64,000 bases of DNA. It comes from Terriglobia bacterium. Its GTDB lineage: Bacteria; Acidobacteriota; Terriglobia; Terriglobales; Acidobacteriaceae. Below are positions 1 to 9,045 of this stretch, in pieces (positions within the stretch are counted from its first letter, which is position 1; each line of letters opens with the position of its first letter). Location: contig JAIQFD010000001.1 of NCBI GenBank assembly GCA_020073495.1, positions 62,001 through 126,000 of the forward strand. The letters run 5' to 3'. The notes under the pieces are model-generated. The model saw only the letters and a program-made list of their open reading frames with translations, had not been told where the DNA came from and did not search any database. A program made the position numbers and the translations under genes.

Positions 1-675
1 ATGGAAGCGATCATCGAAGGCCCATGGCAGCAGGTCAGGCCGGCCCTGGCCCAGCGCGGAGATCAACAACAGAGCACCCTGAACATTGGCCACAACGTCC
101 CCGCGGGTATATCGCTCGGGGAGCACTCTGCGGCCCTTCTCGGTCGCCAGCGGCTGGTCTGGGACGATCAGCAGAAGCGACCAACGCGCCGGAGTGTCGA
201 TGCGCAGCGCCACGACCTCGCGCTCGGTCTGCTTGGTGACCACCAGCCCGCCCAGCCAGCACGCGGCGGCATTGTCAGGATGACCTTCCCGGCGCGCTGC
301 CTCGTTCAGCACCTGGCCGTCCGTCAGGGAAAGCCCGCCGAAGTGCATGGCCAAGGCGATGCCCGCTAGCCGTGCCGCGGCCGAGGAGCCGAAGCCCTTG
401 CCGATGGGGATCTCATTCTCGATCTGCAGAGCGATCGGCGGGGCCGTGCCGCCGCCTGCCTCGAGCACTTCGCAGTAGGTCTTCAAGATGATGCTGTCCC
501 TGTTACCGCAGATGTCCGCGTCCACGCCCTCGGCGCGGATGGAAAAGTCCGAGGCGGGCTGAGCGCGCAAACGGAGATAGAGATCGAGCGCCAGTGCGGC
601 CGCGTCGAATGCCGGGCCCAGATTCGCCGACGTCGCCGGCAACTCGATCTCGAAGGCGGGAGCGCGGGTCGTCAT
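1..675 (-). CDS. thrB: Homoserine kinase, 3' end beyond the window
   Basis: GHMP-family kinase phosphorylating homoserine to O-phosphohomoserine, the substrate of the threonine synthase encoded next to it. The first 225 residues are visible. They show the N-terminal PATSANLGPAFDA motif (about residues 13-25) and the glycine-rich ATP loop PIGKGFGSSAA (about residues 87-97). The start ATG at 675-673 overlaps the thrC stop (ATGA), so translation is probably coupled in a lysC-thrC-thrB operon. The frame is open to base 1, so the C-terminus lies outside the window. Function is inferred from motifs and operon context. Confidence 0.93.
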   Translation of the reverse strand, partial: MTTRAPAFEIELPATSANLGPAFDAAALALDLYLRLRAQPASDFSIRAEGVDADICGNRDSIILKTYCEVLEAGGGTAPPIALQIENEIPIGKGFGSSAAARLAGIALAMHFGGLSLTDGQVLNEAARREGHPDNAAACWLGGLVVTKQTEREVVALRIDTPARWSLLLIVPDQPLATEKGRRVLPERYTRGDVVANVQGALLLISALGQGRPDLLPWAFDDRFH

Positions 676-2015
676 CGGAGGTCCTTGTCTGCGTCCTCCA
701 GGGCGCGGACGACGGCGTCCACTTCAGCGTCGAGGACCACGGGCGGTCGGCGCAAGGGCCGGGTTGCGGGGACGTCGGCGAAGAGCTCGCCGCTGTGGAA
801 CTTGAGCGTGTACTCGGGGTCTTTCAGGAGGTGGCCGGTGAGGATCAGCACGACCGTCTCCCCACGCTTGACGAAGCCCGTACGCACCAGCTTCTTCAGA
901 CCGGCGAGAGTCGCGGCCGAGGCAGGCTCGCAGCCCACGCCGTCCGCCCCGATCTCGGCCTTGGCGATAGCCAGCTCCGCCTCGGTCACGTCGTCGCATG
1001 CTCCGCCGGTGGCACGCAGAACGCGGACCGCCTTGCGCCACGAGGCGGGATTGCCGATGCGGATGGCCGTGGCCAGCGTCTCCGCCGCCATAGGCTCCAA
1101 GCGCTCGCCCTTGTTCTCGCGCAGGCTGCGCACCAGCGGGTTCGCGCCTTCCGCCTGGATGAGCGAGACCTTGGGCAGGCGCTCGATGAATCCGAGCTCG
1201 CGCAACTCCAGCAGCGCCTTGCCCAGCGAAGAAGAATTCCCCAGGTTGCCAGCCGGCACGATCACATGGTCGGGCACCCTCCATTCGAGCTGCTCCATCA
1301 GCTCGATGGCGGCGGTCTTCTGGCCCTCGATGCGATAGGGGTTCACGGAATTCAACAAATAGACGGGACGCCGGCGCACGACCTCGTTGAGCACGCGCAT
1401 GCAGCCGTCAAAGTCCGTGCGCAGCTGGCAGGTGAGCGCGCCGTACTCCAGCGCTTGCGAGAGCTTGCCCCAGGCGATCTTTCCCTCCGGGATGAGCACG
1501 AGGCTGCGCAAGCCGGCCCGGGCCGCGTAGGCCGCCATCGAGGCCGAGGTATTGCCGGTTGAAGCGCAGGCCACCCAGCGAAAGCCCTCCTGCTTCGCCA
1601 CGGAGAGCGCCGCGGTCATGCCCGTGTCCTTGAACGAGCCGGTCGGATTCATCCCCTGGTGCTTGGCCAGCAGGCGTTCGACGGCGGCGGCGCGCGCACA
1701 GCGCGGCAGCTCGTACACCGGGGTGTTGCCCTCGCGCAAGGTCACCGCCTGGCGGAAATCCCGCAGGATGGGCAGGAGTTCGCGGAAACGCCATACGCCG
1801 CTCTGGTCTAGCGCGTCGAGCGAAGCCTTGCGCCGCATCCAGACCTGCTTCAGCTCGGCCGCGTCGCACAACATGCCGGGATAGCACGCTTCCAACAGGT
1901 CGCCGCAGCGCGTGCATCGGAAGTCCGGCGCAGCGGTCTCCGCCATGCTATTGCATCCGCTGCAACGCAGGCGGGCCGTGGCCGCTGCGGCTCCGGATTG
2001 GACATTGGGGCTCAT
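672..2015 (-). CDS. thrC: Threonine synthase
   Basis: PLP enzyme converting O-phosphohomoserine to threonine. The 447-residue protein has an N-terminal four-cysteine zinc-ribbon-like segment (LRCSGCNSM then FRCTRCGD, about residues 16-39), seen in many long bacterial threonine synthases. The PLP lysine motif GSFKDTGM follows, and then fold-type II glycine-rich segments. The start overlaps the aspartate kinase stop by four bases, and its own stop overlaps the thrB start the same way, giving a tightly coupled three-gene operon. Nothing looks damaged. Confidence 0.96.
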   Translation of the reverse strand: MSPNVQSGAAAATARLRCSGCNSMAETAAPDFRCTRCGDLLEACYPGMLCDAAELKQVWMRRKASLDALDQSGVWRFRELLPILRDFRQAVTLREGNTPVYELPRCARAAAVERLLAKHQGMNPTGSFKDTGMTAALSVAKQEGFRWVACASTGNTSASMAAYAARAGLRSLVLIPEGKIAWGKLSQALEYGALTCQLRTDFDGCMRVLNEVVRRRPVYLLNSVNPYRIEGQKTAAIELMEQLEWRVPDHVIVPAGNLGNSSSLGKALLELRELGFIERLPKVSLIQAEGANPLVRSLRENKGERLEPMAAETLATAIRIGNPASWRKAVRVLRATGGACDDVTEAELAIAKAEIGADGVGCEPASAATLAGLKKLVRTGFVKRGETVVLILTGHLLKDPEYTLKFHSGELFADVPATRPLRRPPVVLDAEVDAVVRALEDADKDLR

Positions 2016-3454
2016 GCCGGGGCCCGTCCCATGGCGACGACGTGGGCCGGCGAAGCCGCGCTGAGGAATTCCGTGTGCACGGCCTGCACCACCTCATTCG
2101 CTGCCGACGCCGGCACGGCAAAACAAATGTTCAGCTCGCTCGCACCCTGCGCGACGGCGATCACGCTCACATTGCGCCGCGCCACCGCGCCGAACAGCCG
2201 CGCCAGGATGCCGAAGGTGCCCTTCATGGTCTCTCCCAGCACCGCAATGACGGCGATGTTCCGCTGCACCGACACCTCGTTGAGGATCCCGTGCTTCAGC
2301 TCGTTGCGGAACAGGCGATGGATCACGCCCAGCACGTGTTCTGTGTCCTGCTCCCGGAACACCAGCCCCAGCGCGTTCTCCGACGAGGATTGGGTGGAGA
2401 ACAGCACATCCACGTGCTCGTGGGCGAGGCGCAGGAAGAGGCGGCCGAAGATCTCCGCGAAGTGGACGTCGCGGCGGGTGGTGAGGGTCAGCAGCGACGC
2501 CTGGATGACCGCAGTCACCGCCTTGACGGGGGAGCCGATCGGCGCAACCGAAGGGGCGATCTTCGTCCCGGCGACTTGCGGCGCGAACGAGTTCTTGATC
2601 CACACCGGCGTTGCCGCCTGCATGGCGGGCCAGATGGCGCGGCGGTGGATGACCTTGGCTCCGTAATAGGACAGTTCGATGGCCTCGGCGTAGGTGATCT
2701 CCGGCAGCGTGGCCGCGTCGGGGCACACCCGCGGGTCGGCAGTGAGAACCCCGTTCACGTCCGTCCAGATCCAGATCTCATCCGACCCGATGGCGGTGCC
2801 CAGGATGGTGGCAGAAAAATCCGATCCGCCGCGGCCGAGGGTGGTTGGCTGGCCCTTGGAGGTGGCCCCGCAGAATCCCGTGATCACCGGCACCACACCG
2901 CGCTCCAGCAGTGGCGACAGCGATGCCTGGCAGCGCCGCCGCGTGGCTTCCATGTCGGGGCTGGCGTCGCCGAATTTCTCGTCGGTCACCAGCACGGTCA
3001 CTGCGTCGACGTACGCCGCGCTGGTGCCGATCTGTCCCAGGTAGGCCGCCAGGATCTGCGCCGAGATCTTCTCTCCCATGGGCAAGGCCACATCGAGCAC
3101 CTGCGGCGTGCTCGATCGGAGCAGCGCGAGCGCGTGGCAGAACTCGCGAAGCTGGTCCAGAACCGCGTTGACTTTGCCGCGGATGACTTCCCGGGAGTCC
3201 GCGGAGAAAAGTTCATCGAGAACGGCGTGATGGCGCCGCTGCATTTCCCCGAGGGGTTCTTCGATACCGGCCTGGCTGCCTGCGGTCGCTGCCTGGAGGG
3301 TGCGCACAATGAGGTCCGTGATCCCCGCCATCGCCGAGACCACCACGACGACCTTGTAGCCCTGGGCGGCTTGCTGCACGATCGAGCCGACACCGCGGAT
3401 GCAGGCCGCATCGCCGACCGAGGTCCCACCGAATTTCATCGTGATCAGGCTCAT
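2012..3454 (-). CDS. lysC: Aspartate kinase (monofunctional)
   Basis: Phosphorylates aspartate, the first committed step to lysine, methionine and threonine. The N-terminal kinase motif MKFGGTSVGD sits immediately after the chosen start, MSLITMKFGG. A longer frame reaches 3571, but those 39 extra residues lack family features. Catalytic-domain motifs GGSDFSAT and WTDVNGV follow, and the C-terminal ~170 residues form ACT regulatory domains (TLTTRRDVHFAEIF; NIAVIAVLGETMKGTFG). At 480 residues it fits the longer monofunctional class with no fused homoserine dehydrogenase. It leads the operon with thrC and thrB, so threonine feedback is plausible but not shown. Confidence 0.94.
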   Translation of the reverse strand: MSLITMKFGGTSVGDAACIRGVGSIVQQAAQGYKVVVVVSAMAGITDLIVRTLQAATAGSQAGIEEPLGEMQRRHHAVLDELFSADSREVIRGKVNAVLDQLREFCHALALLRSSTPQVLDVALPMGEKISAQILAAYLGQIGTSAAYVDAVTVLVTDEKFGDASPDMEATRRRCQASLSPLLERGVVPVITGFCGATSKGQPTTLGRGGSDFSATILGTAIGSDEIWIWTDVNGVLTADPRVCPDAATLPEITYAEAIELSYYGAKVIHRRAIWPAMQAATPVWIKNSFAPQVAGTKIAPSVAPIGSPVKAVTAVIQASLLTLTTRRDVHFAEIFGRLFLRLAHEHVDVLFSTQSSSENALGLVFREQDTEHVLGVIHRLFRNELKHGILNEVSVQRNIAVIAVLGETMKGTFGILARLFGAVARRNVSVIAVAQGASELNICFAVPASAANEVVQAVHTEFLSAASPAHVVAMGRAPA

Positions 3455-3565
3455 TGCGCGTCTGCCCGGATATCCGTGTAGTACAACATGGCCGACCGGC
3501 AGCAGCAAGCGACAGCCAAGCGGGTCGAGTGCCGAAATGGCGCTGCCCATCGGCCGAGACACGAA

Positions 3566-3588
3566 CGGCACGGCCTCCAGCCGTGCCG
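3566..3588 (-). terminator. Hairpin downstream of the nucleotide-sugar dehydrogenase
   Basis: Perfect 9-bp inverted repeat CGGCACGGC / GCCGTGCCG with a 5-nt loop, 18 nt past the stop of the 3607-4962 minus-strand gene. The following T tract is weak, so factor-independent termination is only likely. It separates that gene from the lysC operon. Confidence 0.5.
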
Positions 3589-3606
3589 AGGTTAATTTCC
3601 TAACGC

Positions 3607-4962
3607 TTAGCAGCGCACAATCTTCGGAGAATCAATCCCCTTGGTGGCGTTGCGGGTGTCCACCACCAGCCGCGACTCGGCGACGATCCTCTTGAAATCG
3701 TAAGTCGAGTGGTTGGTGATGATGATGACACAGTCGTACTGGTCCAGCTTTTCGAGCGGCGCGCACGTCATCTGCAGGTTGTAACGGCGCCCGCGGCCAA
3801 CCTTGGGAAAGTAGGGGTCGTTGTAGCTGACCTCGGCGCCCGCCTTCTTCAACTCCTCGATGATCACCAGAGCCGGCGATTCACGCAGGTCGTCCACGTC
3901 CTTCTTGTACGCGACACCCAGAATCAGTACCCGTGCCCCGTTCAGCGACCTGCGATGCTGGTTCAGCGCCCGCGACACCGCCTCTACCACGTGGTAGGGC
4001 ATGTACGTGTTCACTTCCCCGGCCAGCTCGATGAACTTGGTCTGGAAGTCGAACTCCTTCGCCTTCCAGGAGAGATAGAAGGGATCCACCGGGATGCAGT
4101 GCCCGCCGAGGCCGGGGCCTGGATAGAACGGCTGGAAGCCGAAGGGCTTGGTCGAGGCCGCCTCAATCACCTCCCAGATGTCGATGCCCATGCGCATGCA
4201 CAGCAGCTTCAGCTCGTTCACCAGCGCGATGTTCACGCAGCGATAGATGTTCTCCAGCAACTTCGTCATCTCCGCCGTCTTGGGGCTGGAGACCGGCACG
4301 GTGCGCCGGAAGATGGCGGAGTACATGGCCGCCGCCAGTTCGGTCGCACGCGGTGTGGTCCCGCCCACCACCTTGGGAATTTCCTTGCGGTCGAAGTCGC
4401 TGCCAGGATTCTCGCGCTCCGGCGAGAAGGCAACGAAGAACACGTTGTCCGAACCCGGCGCATGGCTCGAGACCTTCAGGCCCGACGGGCTCTTTTTCTC
4501 CAAGATCGGGATCAGCACCTCTTCGGTCGTGCCCGGATAGGTCGTGCTCTCGAGAATGACCAGCTGCCCGGCCCGCAAGTGGGGCGCGATGGCTTCGCCC
4601 GTCGCCCGGATGAAGCTCAAGTCCGGCTCCCGGTACGCATCCAGCGGCGTGGGGACGCAGATGATGATGGCGTCCATCTCCTTCAGGTGGGAGTAGTCGG
4701 AGGTAGCCGAGAAACCGCGCTGCCGCGCCTCTTTCACCTGCTCGGCGGGGATGCGATAGATGTACGAGCCGCCCTCGCCCAACACCTTGATTTTGTTCTC
4801 GTCGATGTCGAAGCCGGTGACTGGAAATTTCTCTCCACTGAACAGCAGCACCAGGGGCAGACCTATGTACCCCAGGCCGATGATCCCCACTCTGGCGGTG
4901 CGGGTTTGGATGCGGGTAAGAAGTTCATCAGACAAGGAGAGCCGCGCGGCCGAAGGTTGCAT
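3607..4962 (-). CDS. UDP-glucose/UDP-N-acetylglucosamine-type 6-dehydrogenase (nucleotide sugar dehydrogenase)
   Basis: Two-step NAD-dependent oxidation of a UDP-sugar to a UDP-uronic acid for surface polysaccharide. The 451-residue protein has the N-terminal Rossmann motif GIIGLGYIGLPL (about residues 27-38) and the active-site cysteine motif GGHCIPVDPFYLSWKAKE. The C-terminal UDP-binding domain is marked by VLILGVAYKKDVDDLRESPA. The long 'LSWKAKEFDF' continuation resembles the WbpA/TviB (UDP-GlcNAc/GalNAc 6-dehydrogenase) branch more than plain UDP-glucose dehydrogenase; the exact sugar cannot be fixed by eye. It is a single-gene unit with no glycan cluster beside it. Confidence 0.88.
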   Translation of the reverse strand: MQPSAARLSLSDELLTRIQTRTARVGIIGLGYIGLPLVLLFSGEKFPVTGFDIDENKIKVLGEGGSYIYRIPAEQVKEARQRGFSATSDYSHLKEMDAIIICVPTPLDAYREPDLSFIRATGEAIAPHLRAGQLVILESTTYPGTTEEVLIPILEKKSPSGLKVSSHAPGSDNVFFVAFSPERENPGSDFDRKEIPKVVGGTTPRATELAAAMYSAIFRRTVPVSSPKTAEMTKLLENIYRCVNIALVNELKLLCMRMGIDIWEVIEAASTKPFGFQPFYPGPGLGGHCIPVDPFYLSWKAKEFDFQTKFIELAGEVNTYMPYHVVEAVSRALNQHRRSLNGARVLILGVAYKKDVDDLRESPALVIIEELKKAGAEVSYNDPYFPKVGRGRRYNLQMTCAPLEKLDQYDCVIIITNHSTYDFKRIVAESRLVVDTRNATKGIDSPKIVRC

Positions 4963-5251
4963 CTCTGAACACCCCGTGAACGAAAACCATCCCGGATTCT
5001 ATCATCGGAGCGGGCCGCAGCAGGCGACGCGGGCCCAATCAAGTCCCGTGACCGAGAGCATCGCGGAGGGCATTCTGAGACGCATTCGGGCCGTGAGCAC
5101 CAGAGGACGGCTTTGGGAACAAAGTGCGGCCAAATTCACAAAAACCGCAAAGTTTTTCGCCTTTTTTGGGCCCACTTTTGAACACAGGAAACCTGGATAT
5201 CGCATTTTGTTACACTTACGAGCCGTTTTTCGTTGGCCAGAAGGGCCAAAG
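4963..5251. other. Non-coding interval upstream of the PilZ gene
   Basis: About 290 bases with no credible gene; the short open frames here lack ribosome sites and family features. AT-rich runs near 5150-5170 contrast with the surrounding GC. An inverted repeat TTGGCC-agaag-GGCCAA at about 5233-5249 sits just upstream of the sigma-54 element and could be an activator site or hairpin. Promoter signals for the minus-strand dehydrogenase must also lie here, but none stands out. Confidence 0.5.
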
Positions 5252-5268
5252 TTGGCACTCAGCTTGCA
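5252..5268 (+). promoter_or_regulatory. Sigma-54 (-24/-12) promoter for the PilZ gene
   Basis: TTGGCAC then five bases then TTGCA. The spacing between the invariant GG and GC is exactly 10 nt, an almost perfect match to the sigma-54 consensus TGGCAC-N5-TTGCW. It lies about 100 nt upstream of the PilZ start, leaving a leader of roughly 85 nt. An inverted repeat ends 2-3 nt upstream. Confidence 0.8.
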
Positions 5269-5367
5269 CCTATCTGAATACTCCGTGCCCTCGGACCGCC
5301 CGTTCTAGTATGAGCGTGTGGTCTGTGGCGTAGCGGCCAGGACGTCGCGAAGACGTGGGAGAGGCTA

Positions 5368-5706
5368 ATGTTCCAGGCACAACCTGATAGGCGTACGGAG
5401 CAGCGTTTTGCACTTCGCTTGCCGGTAATCGTAAGGTCTTCCGAGGGGGGCCTGAAGGAAGAATCGTCGCAGACGAGGGATGTCAGCGCGCGTGGTGCAT
5501 TCTTCTTCCTCGAGAACCGCTTGCCGGAAGGAACTCCCATCGAGATGACCCTCACGCTGCCTTCCGAAATCACACTTACCGAAAGCATCAAGGTCCGCTG
5601 CAAGGGCCGTGTGGTGCGCATCTTCGACGAGGCGCCGGGGGGCAAAGTCGGCACCGCCGTGATCATCGAACAATACGACTTCGCGCACGAAGTGCACGAG
5701 GCCTAG
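5368..5706 (+). CDS. PilZ domain protein (candidate c-di-GMP receptor)
   Basis: Single-domain PilZ protein of 112 residues that likely binds cyclic di-GMP and relays it to motility, pili or exopolysaccharide output in the cytoplasm. The RxxxR motif is at R13-R17 (RFALR) and the D/NxSxxG motif is DVSARG (residues 38-43), both needed for ligand binding in the family. The start follows GGGAGAGG. It is monocistronic between a sigma-54 promoter and a strong terminator, so expression is probably enhancer-dependent. The partner is unknown; a non-binding PilZ adaptor role is less likely given the intact motifs. Confidence 0.87.
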   Translation: MFQAQPDRRTEQRFALRLPVIVRSSEGGLKEESSQTRDVSARGAFFFLENRLPEGTPIEMTLTLPSEITLTESIKVRCKGRVVRIFDEAPGGKVGTAVIIEQYDFAHEVHEA

Positions 5707-5725
5707 TCCCTGCCTTGATCTCACC

Positions 5726-5753
5726 GGCGCGGGCATGACCCGCGCCTTTCTTG
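5726..5753 (+). terminator. Rho-independent terminator after the PilZ gene
   Basis: Stem GGCGCGGG / CCCGCGCC around a 5-nt loop, followed by TTTCTTGTT. It begins 20 nt past the PilZ stop and isolates that gene from the sigma factor downstream. Confidence 0.85.
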
Positions 5754-5863
5754 TTGCCGCGCCCCAGCAAACGGCTGCCCCGTTTAGCACGCCGTCCGGA
5801 CCGTTCATTTGCTGCTAAACTCCACTCATTGTGAGCCCTCCGCAATCCAAGGGCGAAGGTGAA

Positions 5864-6724
5864 ATGGCTCCCCTGTTTGCCGAACTCTACGCCCGCAGCA
5901 AGGCGGAGAGTCTCGGGATCGGACGGGAGCAATTTGCGCGCCTGCTGCAGGCGATCGCCGACAAGTACGCTCCCGGCGCGTCGGAGGTGGAGCTGCGGGT
6001 GTTGTACACGTCGTTGCGCGTCGAGGAGCTGGTGCTGGCGCGCGCCTGCGCCGCCGGGCACGACGCCGCCTGGGAGATCTTCCTCACCCGCTTCCGGGAA
6101 AAGCTGTACGACGCGGCGCACGCCATCACCCGCGACGACGCGAATGGCCGCGAGCTGGCCGACTCCATCTACGCCGACTTGTACGGCACGCGCACGCGCG
6201 ACGGCGGCGAGCGCGTCTCCAAGCTCGATTCCTACACTGGGCGCGGCTCGCTGGAGGGTTGGCTGCGTACCGTGCTGGCGCAGGAATTCGTGAACCGCTA
6301 CCGTACCGGGCGGCGCAACGTGAGCCTCGATGAGCAGGAGGAAGAAGGCCACCAGGTGGCCGCGCCGCACCGGGAGGAGACGGCCGCGCCTGCCCCGCTA
6401 CTGGCCCCGGCCATCGACGATGCGCTCTCCGCATTGGGCGCCGAGGACCGGTTTATCCTGGCCGCGTACTTTCTCGACGGCCGCACGCTGGCGCAGATCG
6501 CGCGTACGCTCGGGGTGCACGAGTCCACCGTCAGCCGCAAGGTGGAGAAGATCGCCGCCAGCCTGCGCAAGAAGATCCTGGAGGCCCTGGTCCGAGGCGG
6601 AATGAGCCGCCGCCAGGCCGAAGAGGCGCTCGAGGTGGACGTGCGCGACGTTTCCGCAGATATCCGCGGCCGCCTGGCGCAAGAAACTCGCCGCCGGCCG
6701 TTCTTGAAGAAGGAGTCCCCGTAG
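5864..6724 (+). CDS. RNA polymerase sigma factor (sigma-70 family, ECF-like)
   Basis: Alternative sigma factor of about 286 residues. The N-terminal half carries a region-2-like helical segment, and the C-terminal region 4 helix-turn-helix reads TLAQIARTLGVHESTVSRKVEKI. An unusual extension of about 60 residues follows region 4 (MSRRQAEEALEVDVRDV onward). I chose the ATG at 5864, preceded by GAAGGTG; an in-frame GTG at 5831 would add 11 residues. It is followed 27 nt later by a zinc-finger anti-sigma gene, the usual sigma/anti-sigma pair. Target promoters and stimulus are unknown. Confidence 0.85.
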   Translation: MAPLFAELYARSKAESLGIGREQFARLLQAIADKYAPGASEVELRVLYTSLRVEELVLARACAAGHDAAWEIFLTRFREKLYDAAHAITRDDANGRELADSIYADLYGTRTRDGGERVSKLDSYTGRGSLEGWLRTVLAQEFVNRYRTGRRNVSLDEQEEEGHQVAAPHREETAAPAPLLAPAIDDALSALGAEDRFILAAYFLDGRTLAQIARTLGVHESTVSRKVEKIAASLRKKILEALVRGGMSRRQAEEALEVDVRDVSADIRGRLAQETRRRPFLKKESP

Positions 6725-6751
6725 AGGGAACATAGAAGCGAGCAGAGGGAA

Positions 6752-7957
6752 ATGCCAGAGTTACCCAAATCCGTGATCGAGCGGCTGAGGAACCGGCCCG
6801 GGACGCAGGATCATCCCGACGCCGACCTGCTCGCCGCCTTCTCGGAGCAGGCCCTAACCGGACGCGAGCGCGAAAGTGTGCTCGCGCACCTGGCGATCTG
6901 CGCCACCTGCCGTGAAGCCGTCGCCCTCGCCCAGCCGGGAGCTCCGGCCGAGCAGCCCATGACGGGGTTCCTGCCCTGGTACCGGCAGCCGCAGACCCTC
7001 AAGTGGTCTGGGATCGCCGCGACCGTCGTGGTCGCCGCCGCTCTGGTGGCGGACTACAATCTGCGCCGGCAAGTCCCACCTCCGTCGACGATAGAACGTC
7101 GGGCGGAGACGGCTGCGGCCGTCAACGCGCCCGCGGCAGCAAAGGCCGAACCCAAGGCGGAGATGGAGACCAAGAACGGGACCATCGCCGCCGATCGGGT
7201 AAGGGCGTACGACAAGCTGACCGCCCCGTCGCCCAAGAAGCAGGCGGACGCCGTGATGGCGACGCGGGCAGTCCAACCCCAGTCGGAAGCAAAGACTACC
7301 AAGAGCGAGGAACGCCGCTTCGCGATGGGCGTCCCAGCGGCTCCGCCAGCGGAGAAAGCGCTGGTGAAGGACGACAAACTGGCAGTCGCTGAGCGCGATC
7401 AGCGAGCGGACCAGGCGGCCACGCAGGTTTCAGCCCCTGTTACGGCCCCGGCACCCGCTGCGACGGAGAACGCCATGCTCGCGAAGAAACAGCCGGCGTC
7501 CGCAGCGGAGACGGTCGAGGTCCAGGCAGCGGCTCCCGCCCCAGCCAAGAGTGCCGGTTCCGTCGGCGGTGCAACGTTTGAGGGGCGTGCGGCGGCTCCC
7601 GCGCTCAAGGCCAAGGTCGGGAGAATCAGTACGGGGAGCCGCTGGAGCATCTCCGAAAAGGGACAATTGCAGCGCTCCTCAGACGCCGGTCGCACCTGGC
7701 AGGCGGTGACGGTGGAGCGAGGAGCGAGCTTCCGCGCCGTGGCGGTGGTCGGGGCTGACGTGTGGGCCGGCGGACCTGCCGCGCTTCTCTACCACTCCTC
7801 CGACAACGGCGGCAACTGGACGCGGCAAACCCTCCCGGGTTCCGCCGCGGCCATCGTCTCGCTCGAGTTTTCTGATGCGCAGCACGGGGTCGCACGCACC
7901 GCCGATGGCGCCGCCTGGTCCACCTCGGACGGCGGTCAGCACTGGACGCAACAGTAA
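6752..7957 (+). CDS. Membrane anti-sigma factor with zinc finger and a Ycf48/BNR-like sensor end
   Basis: 401 residues. The N-terminal putative zinc-finger (HLAICATCREAV, HxxxCxxC type, about residues 48-60) would hold the sigma factor encoded just upstream. A single membrane helix follows (about residues 88-108, WSGIAATVVVAAALVADYN). A long Ala/Pro/Lys-rich linker then leads to a C-terminal domain with repeated Ycf48/BNR-type motifs SSDAGRTWQAV, SSDNGGNWTRQ and TSDGGQHWTQQ. The layout suggests cytoplasmic sigma binding and an extracytoplasmic sensing propeller fragment, which is short for a full propeller. Ligand unknown. Confidence 0.82.
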   Translation: MPELPKSVIERLRNRPGTQDHPDADLLAAFSEQALTGRERESVLAHLAICATCREAVALAQPGAPAEQPMTGFLPWYRQPQTLKWSGIAATVVVAAALVADYNLRRQVPPPSTIERRAETAAAVNAPAAAKAEPKAEMETKNGTIAADRVRAYDKLTAPSPKKQADAVMATRAVQPQSEAKTTKSEERRFAMGVPAAPPAEKALVKDDKLAVAERDQRADQAATQVSAPVTAPAPAATENAMLAKKQPASAAETVEVQAAAPAPAKSAGSVGGATFEGRAAAPALKAKVGRISTGSRWSISEKGQLQRSSDAGRTWQAVTVERGASFRAVAVVGADVWAGGPAALLYHSSDNGGNWTRQTLPGSAAAIVSLEFSDAQHGVARTADGAAWSTSDGGQHWTQQ

Positions 7958-8172
7958 GCGCCTGCCTTATTCACTGCACTGACAACATCCTTAAGATGGT
8001 TATTTACTTATTGGATAATGGTGCAAAACCGCGGCAGGAGTGATACAAAATGGGGCCTCCCCCTCTCAGGGAACCCCGTCGCAAGCGGAAGCAGGGCTGG
8101 GAAACCCGGCAGTCAAGCCCCTCAGACGGGCCCAGGAACGCGGGCCTCAACCTCGTTCCAGGAGGCGTCCTC

Positions 8173-9045
8173 ATGCTTGAAACCGTCGATCTAAAGGCGA
8201 GTATCGCCAAGACGCAATACGCGAAGGAAATGCCGGAACTCCAGGAAAAGCTCCGCAAGCTGCAATACGCTGCCCAGGAAGCGGAGATCCCAGTAGTCAT
8301 CTGCCTGGAAGGGTGGGACACGGCGGGCAAAGGCCAGATCGTCAAGAAGCTGACCGAAAAGCTGGACCCGCGGCTCTTCCGGGTGCTTCCGGGGACGCGG
8401 CCGACGCCGCTGGAGCAGCGACATCACTTCCTCTGGCGCTACCAGGTGGTGCTGCCCAATGACGGGGAGATGGCGGTCTTTGACCACTCCTGGTACGGCC
8501 GAGTGCTGGTGGAGCGCTGCGACAAGCTGACGCCGAAGAAGGAGTGGCGCGAGGCTTACCAGCAGATCAATGAGTTCGAGCGCTGCCTGACCGACGACGG
8601 TCAGGTTCTGCTCAAGTTCTGGATGCACATCTCGAAGAAGGAGCAGAAGAAGCGCTTCCGCGCCTGCCTGAAAGACCCGCTGCTGAAGTGGAAGATCACC
8701 AAGGAATACAAGCGTCACCACAAGGACTACGGCAAGTGGGTGGATGCGGTGGAGGAGATGCTGGCCAAGACAGACACGCCGAACGCGCCGTGGGTGGTGG
8801 TGGAGGCGAACGACATCCGGTGGGCGAGGGTCAAGGTGTTCGACACGATCGTGAAGGCGATCGAATCGGTATTGGCGCGGCGGCAGGCGCTGCCGGCGGG
8901 AGTGTCGCGCACGGCGGCGGCCGCGGCGGCGACCAAAGAGGCGCGCGCGGAGAAGGCGACACGCGACAGCGAACTGGCCCGCGCCGAGGAGAAGAAAACG
9001 GTCGGGGCCGAGGCCAGGTCCAGAGCGGAGGTGGCCCATGCTTGA
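8173..9045 (+). CDS. Polyphosphate kinase 2 family protein, first of a tandem pair
   Basis: PPK2-family phosphotransferase using polyphosphate to phosphorylate nucleoside mono- or diphosphates. The Walker A loop EGWDTAGKG is at residues 46-54 and the Walker B/lid segment FDHSWYGRVLVERC begins at residue 103. The start at 8173 follows CCAGGAGG; a longer frame to 8050 has no family features. The last ~45 residues are a low-complexity, Ala/Lys/Glu-rich tail. It overlaps the second PPK2 gene by 8 nt and opens the polyphosphate island. The two together match the size and order of a two-domain polyphosphate:AMP phosphotransferase. Substrate class is not fixed. Confidence 0.9.
   Translation: MLETVDLKASIAKTQYAKEMPELQEKLRKLQYAAQEAEIPVVICLEGWDTAGKGQIVKKLTEKLDPRLFRVLPGTRPTPLEQRHHFLWRYQVVLPNDGEMAVFDHSWYGRVLVERCDKLTPKKEWREAYQQINEFERCLTDDGQVLLKFWMHISKKEQKKRFRACLKDPLLKWKITKEYKRHHKDYGKWVDAVEEMLAKTDTPNAPWVVVEANDIRWARVKVFDTIVKAIESVLARRQALPAGVSRTAAAAAATKEARAEKATRDSELARAEEKKTVGAEARSRAEVAHA

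Noticed and set aside
8040-8172. Possible riboswitch in the GC-rich leader of the first PPK2 gene
   Set aside because: Several short complementary stretches, but no match to the conserved cores of cobalamin, c-di-GMP, Mg or THF riboswitches that I could recognise.
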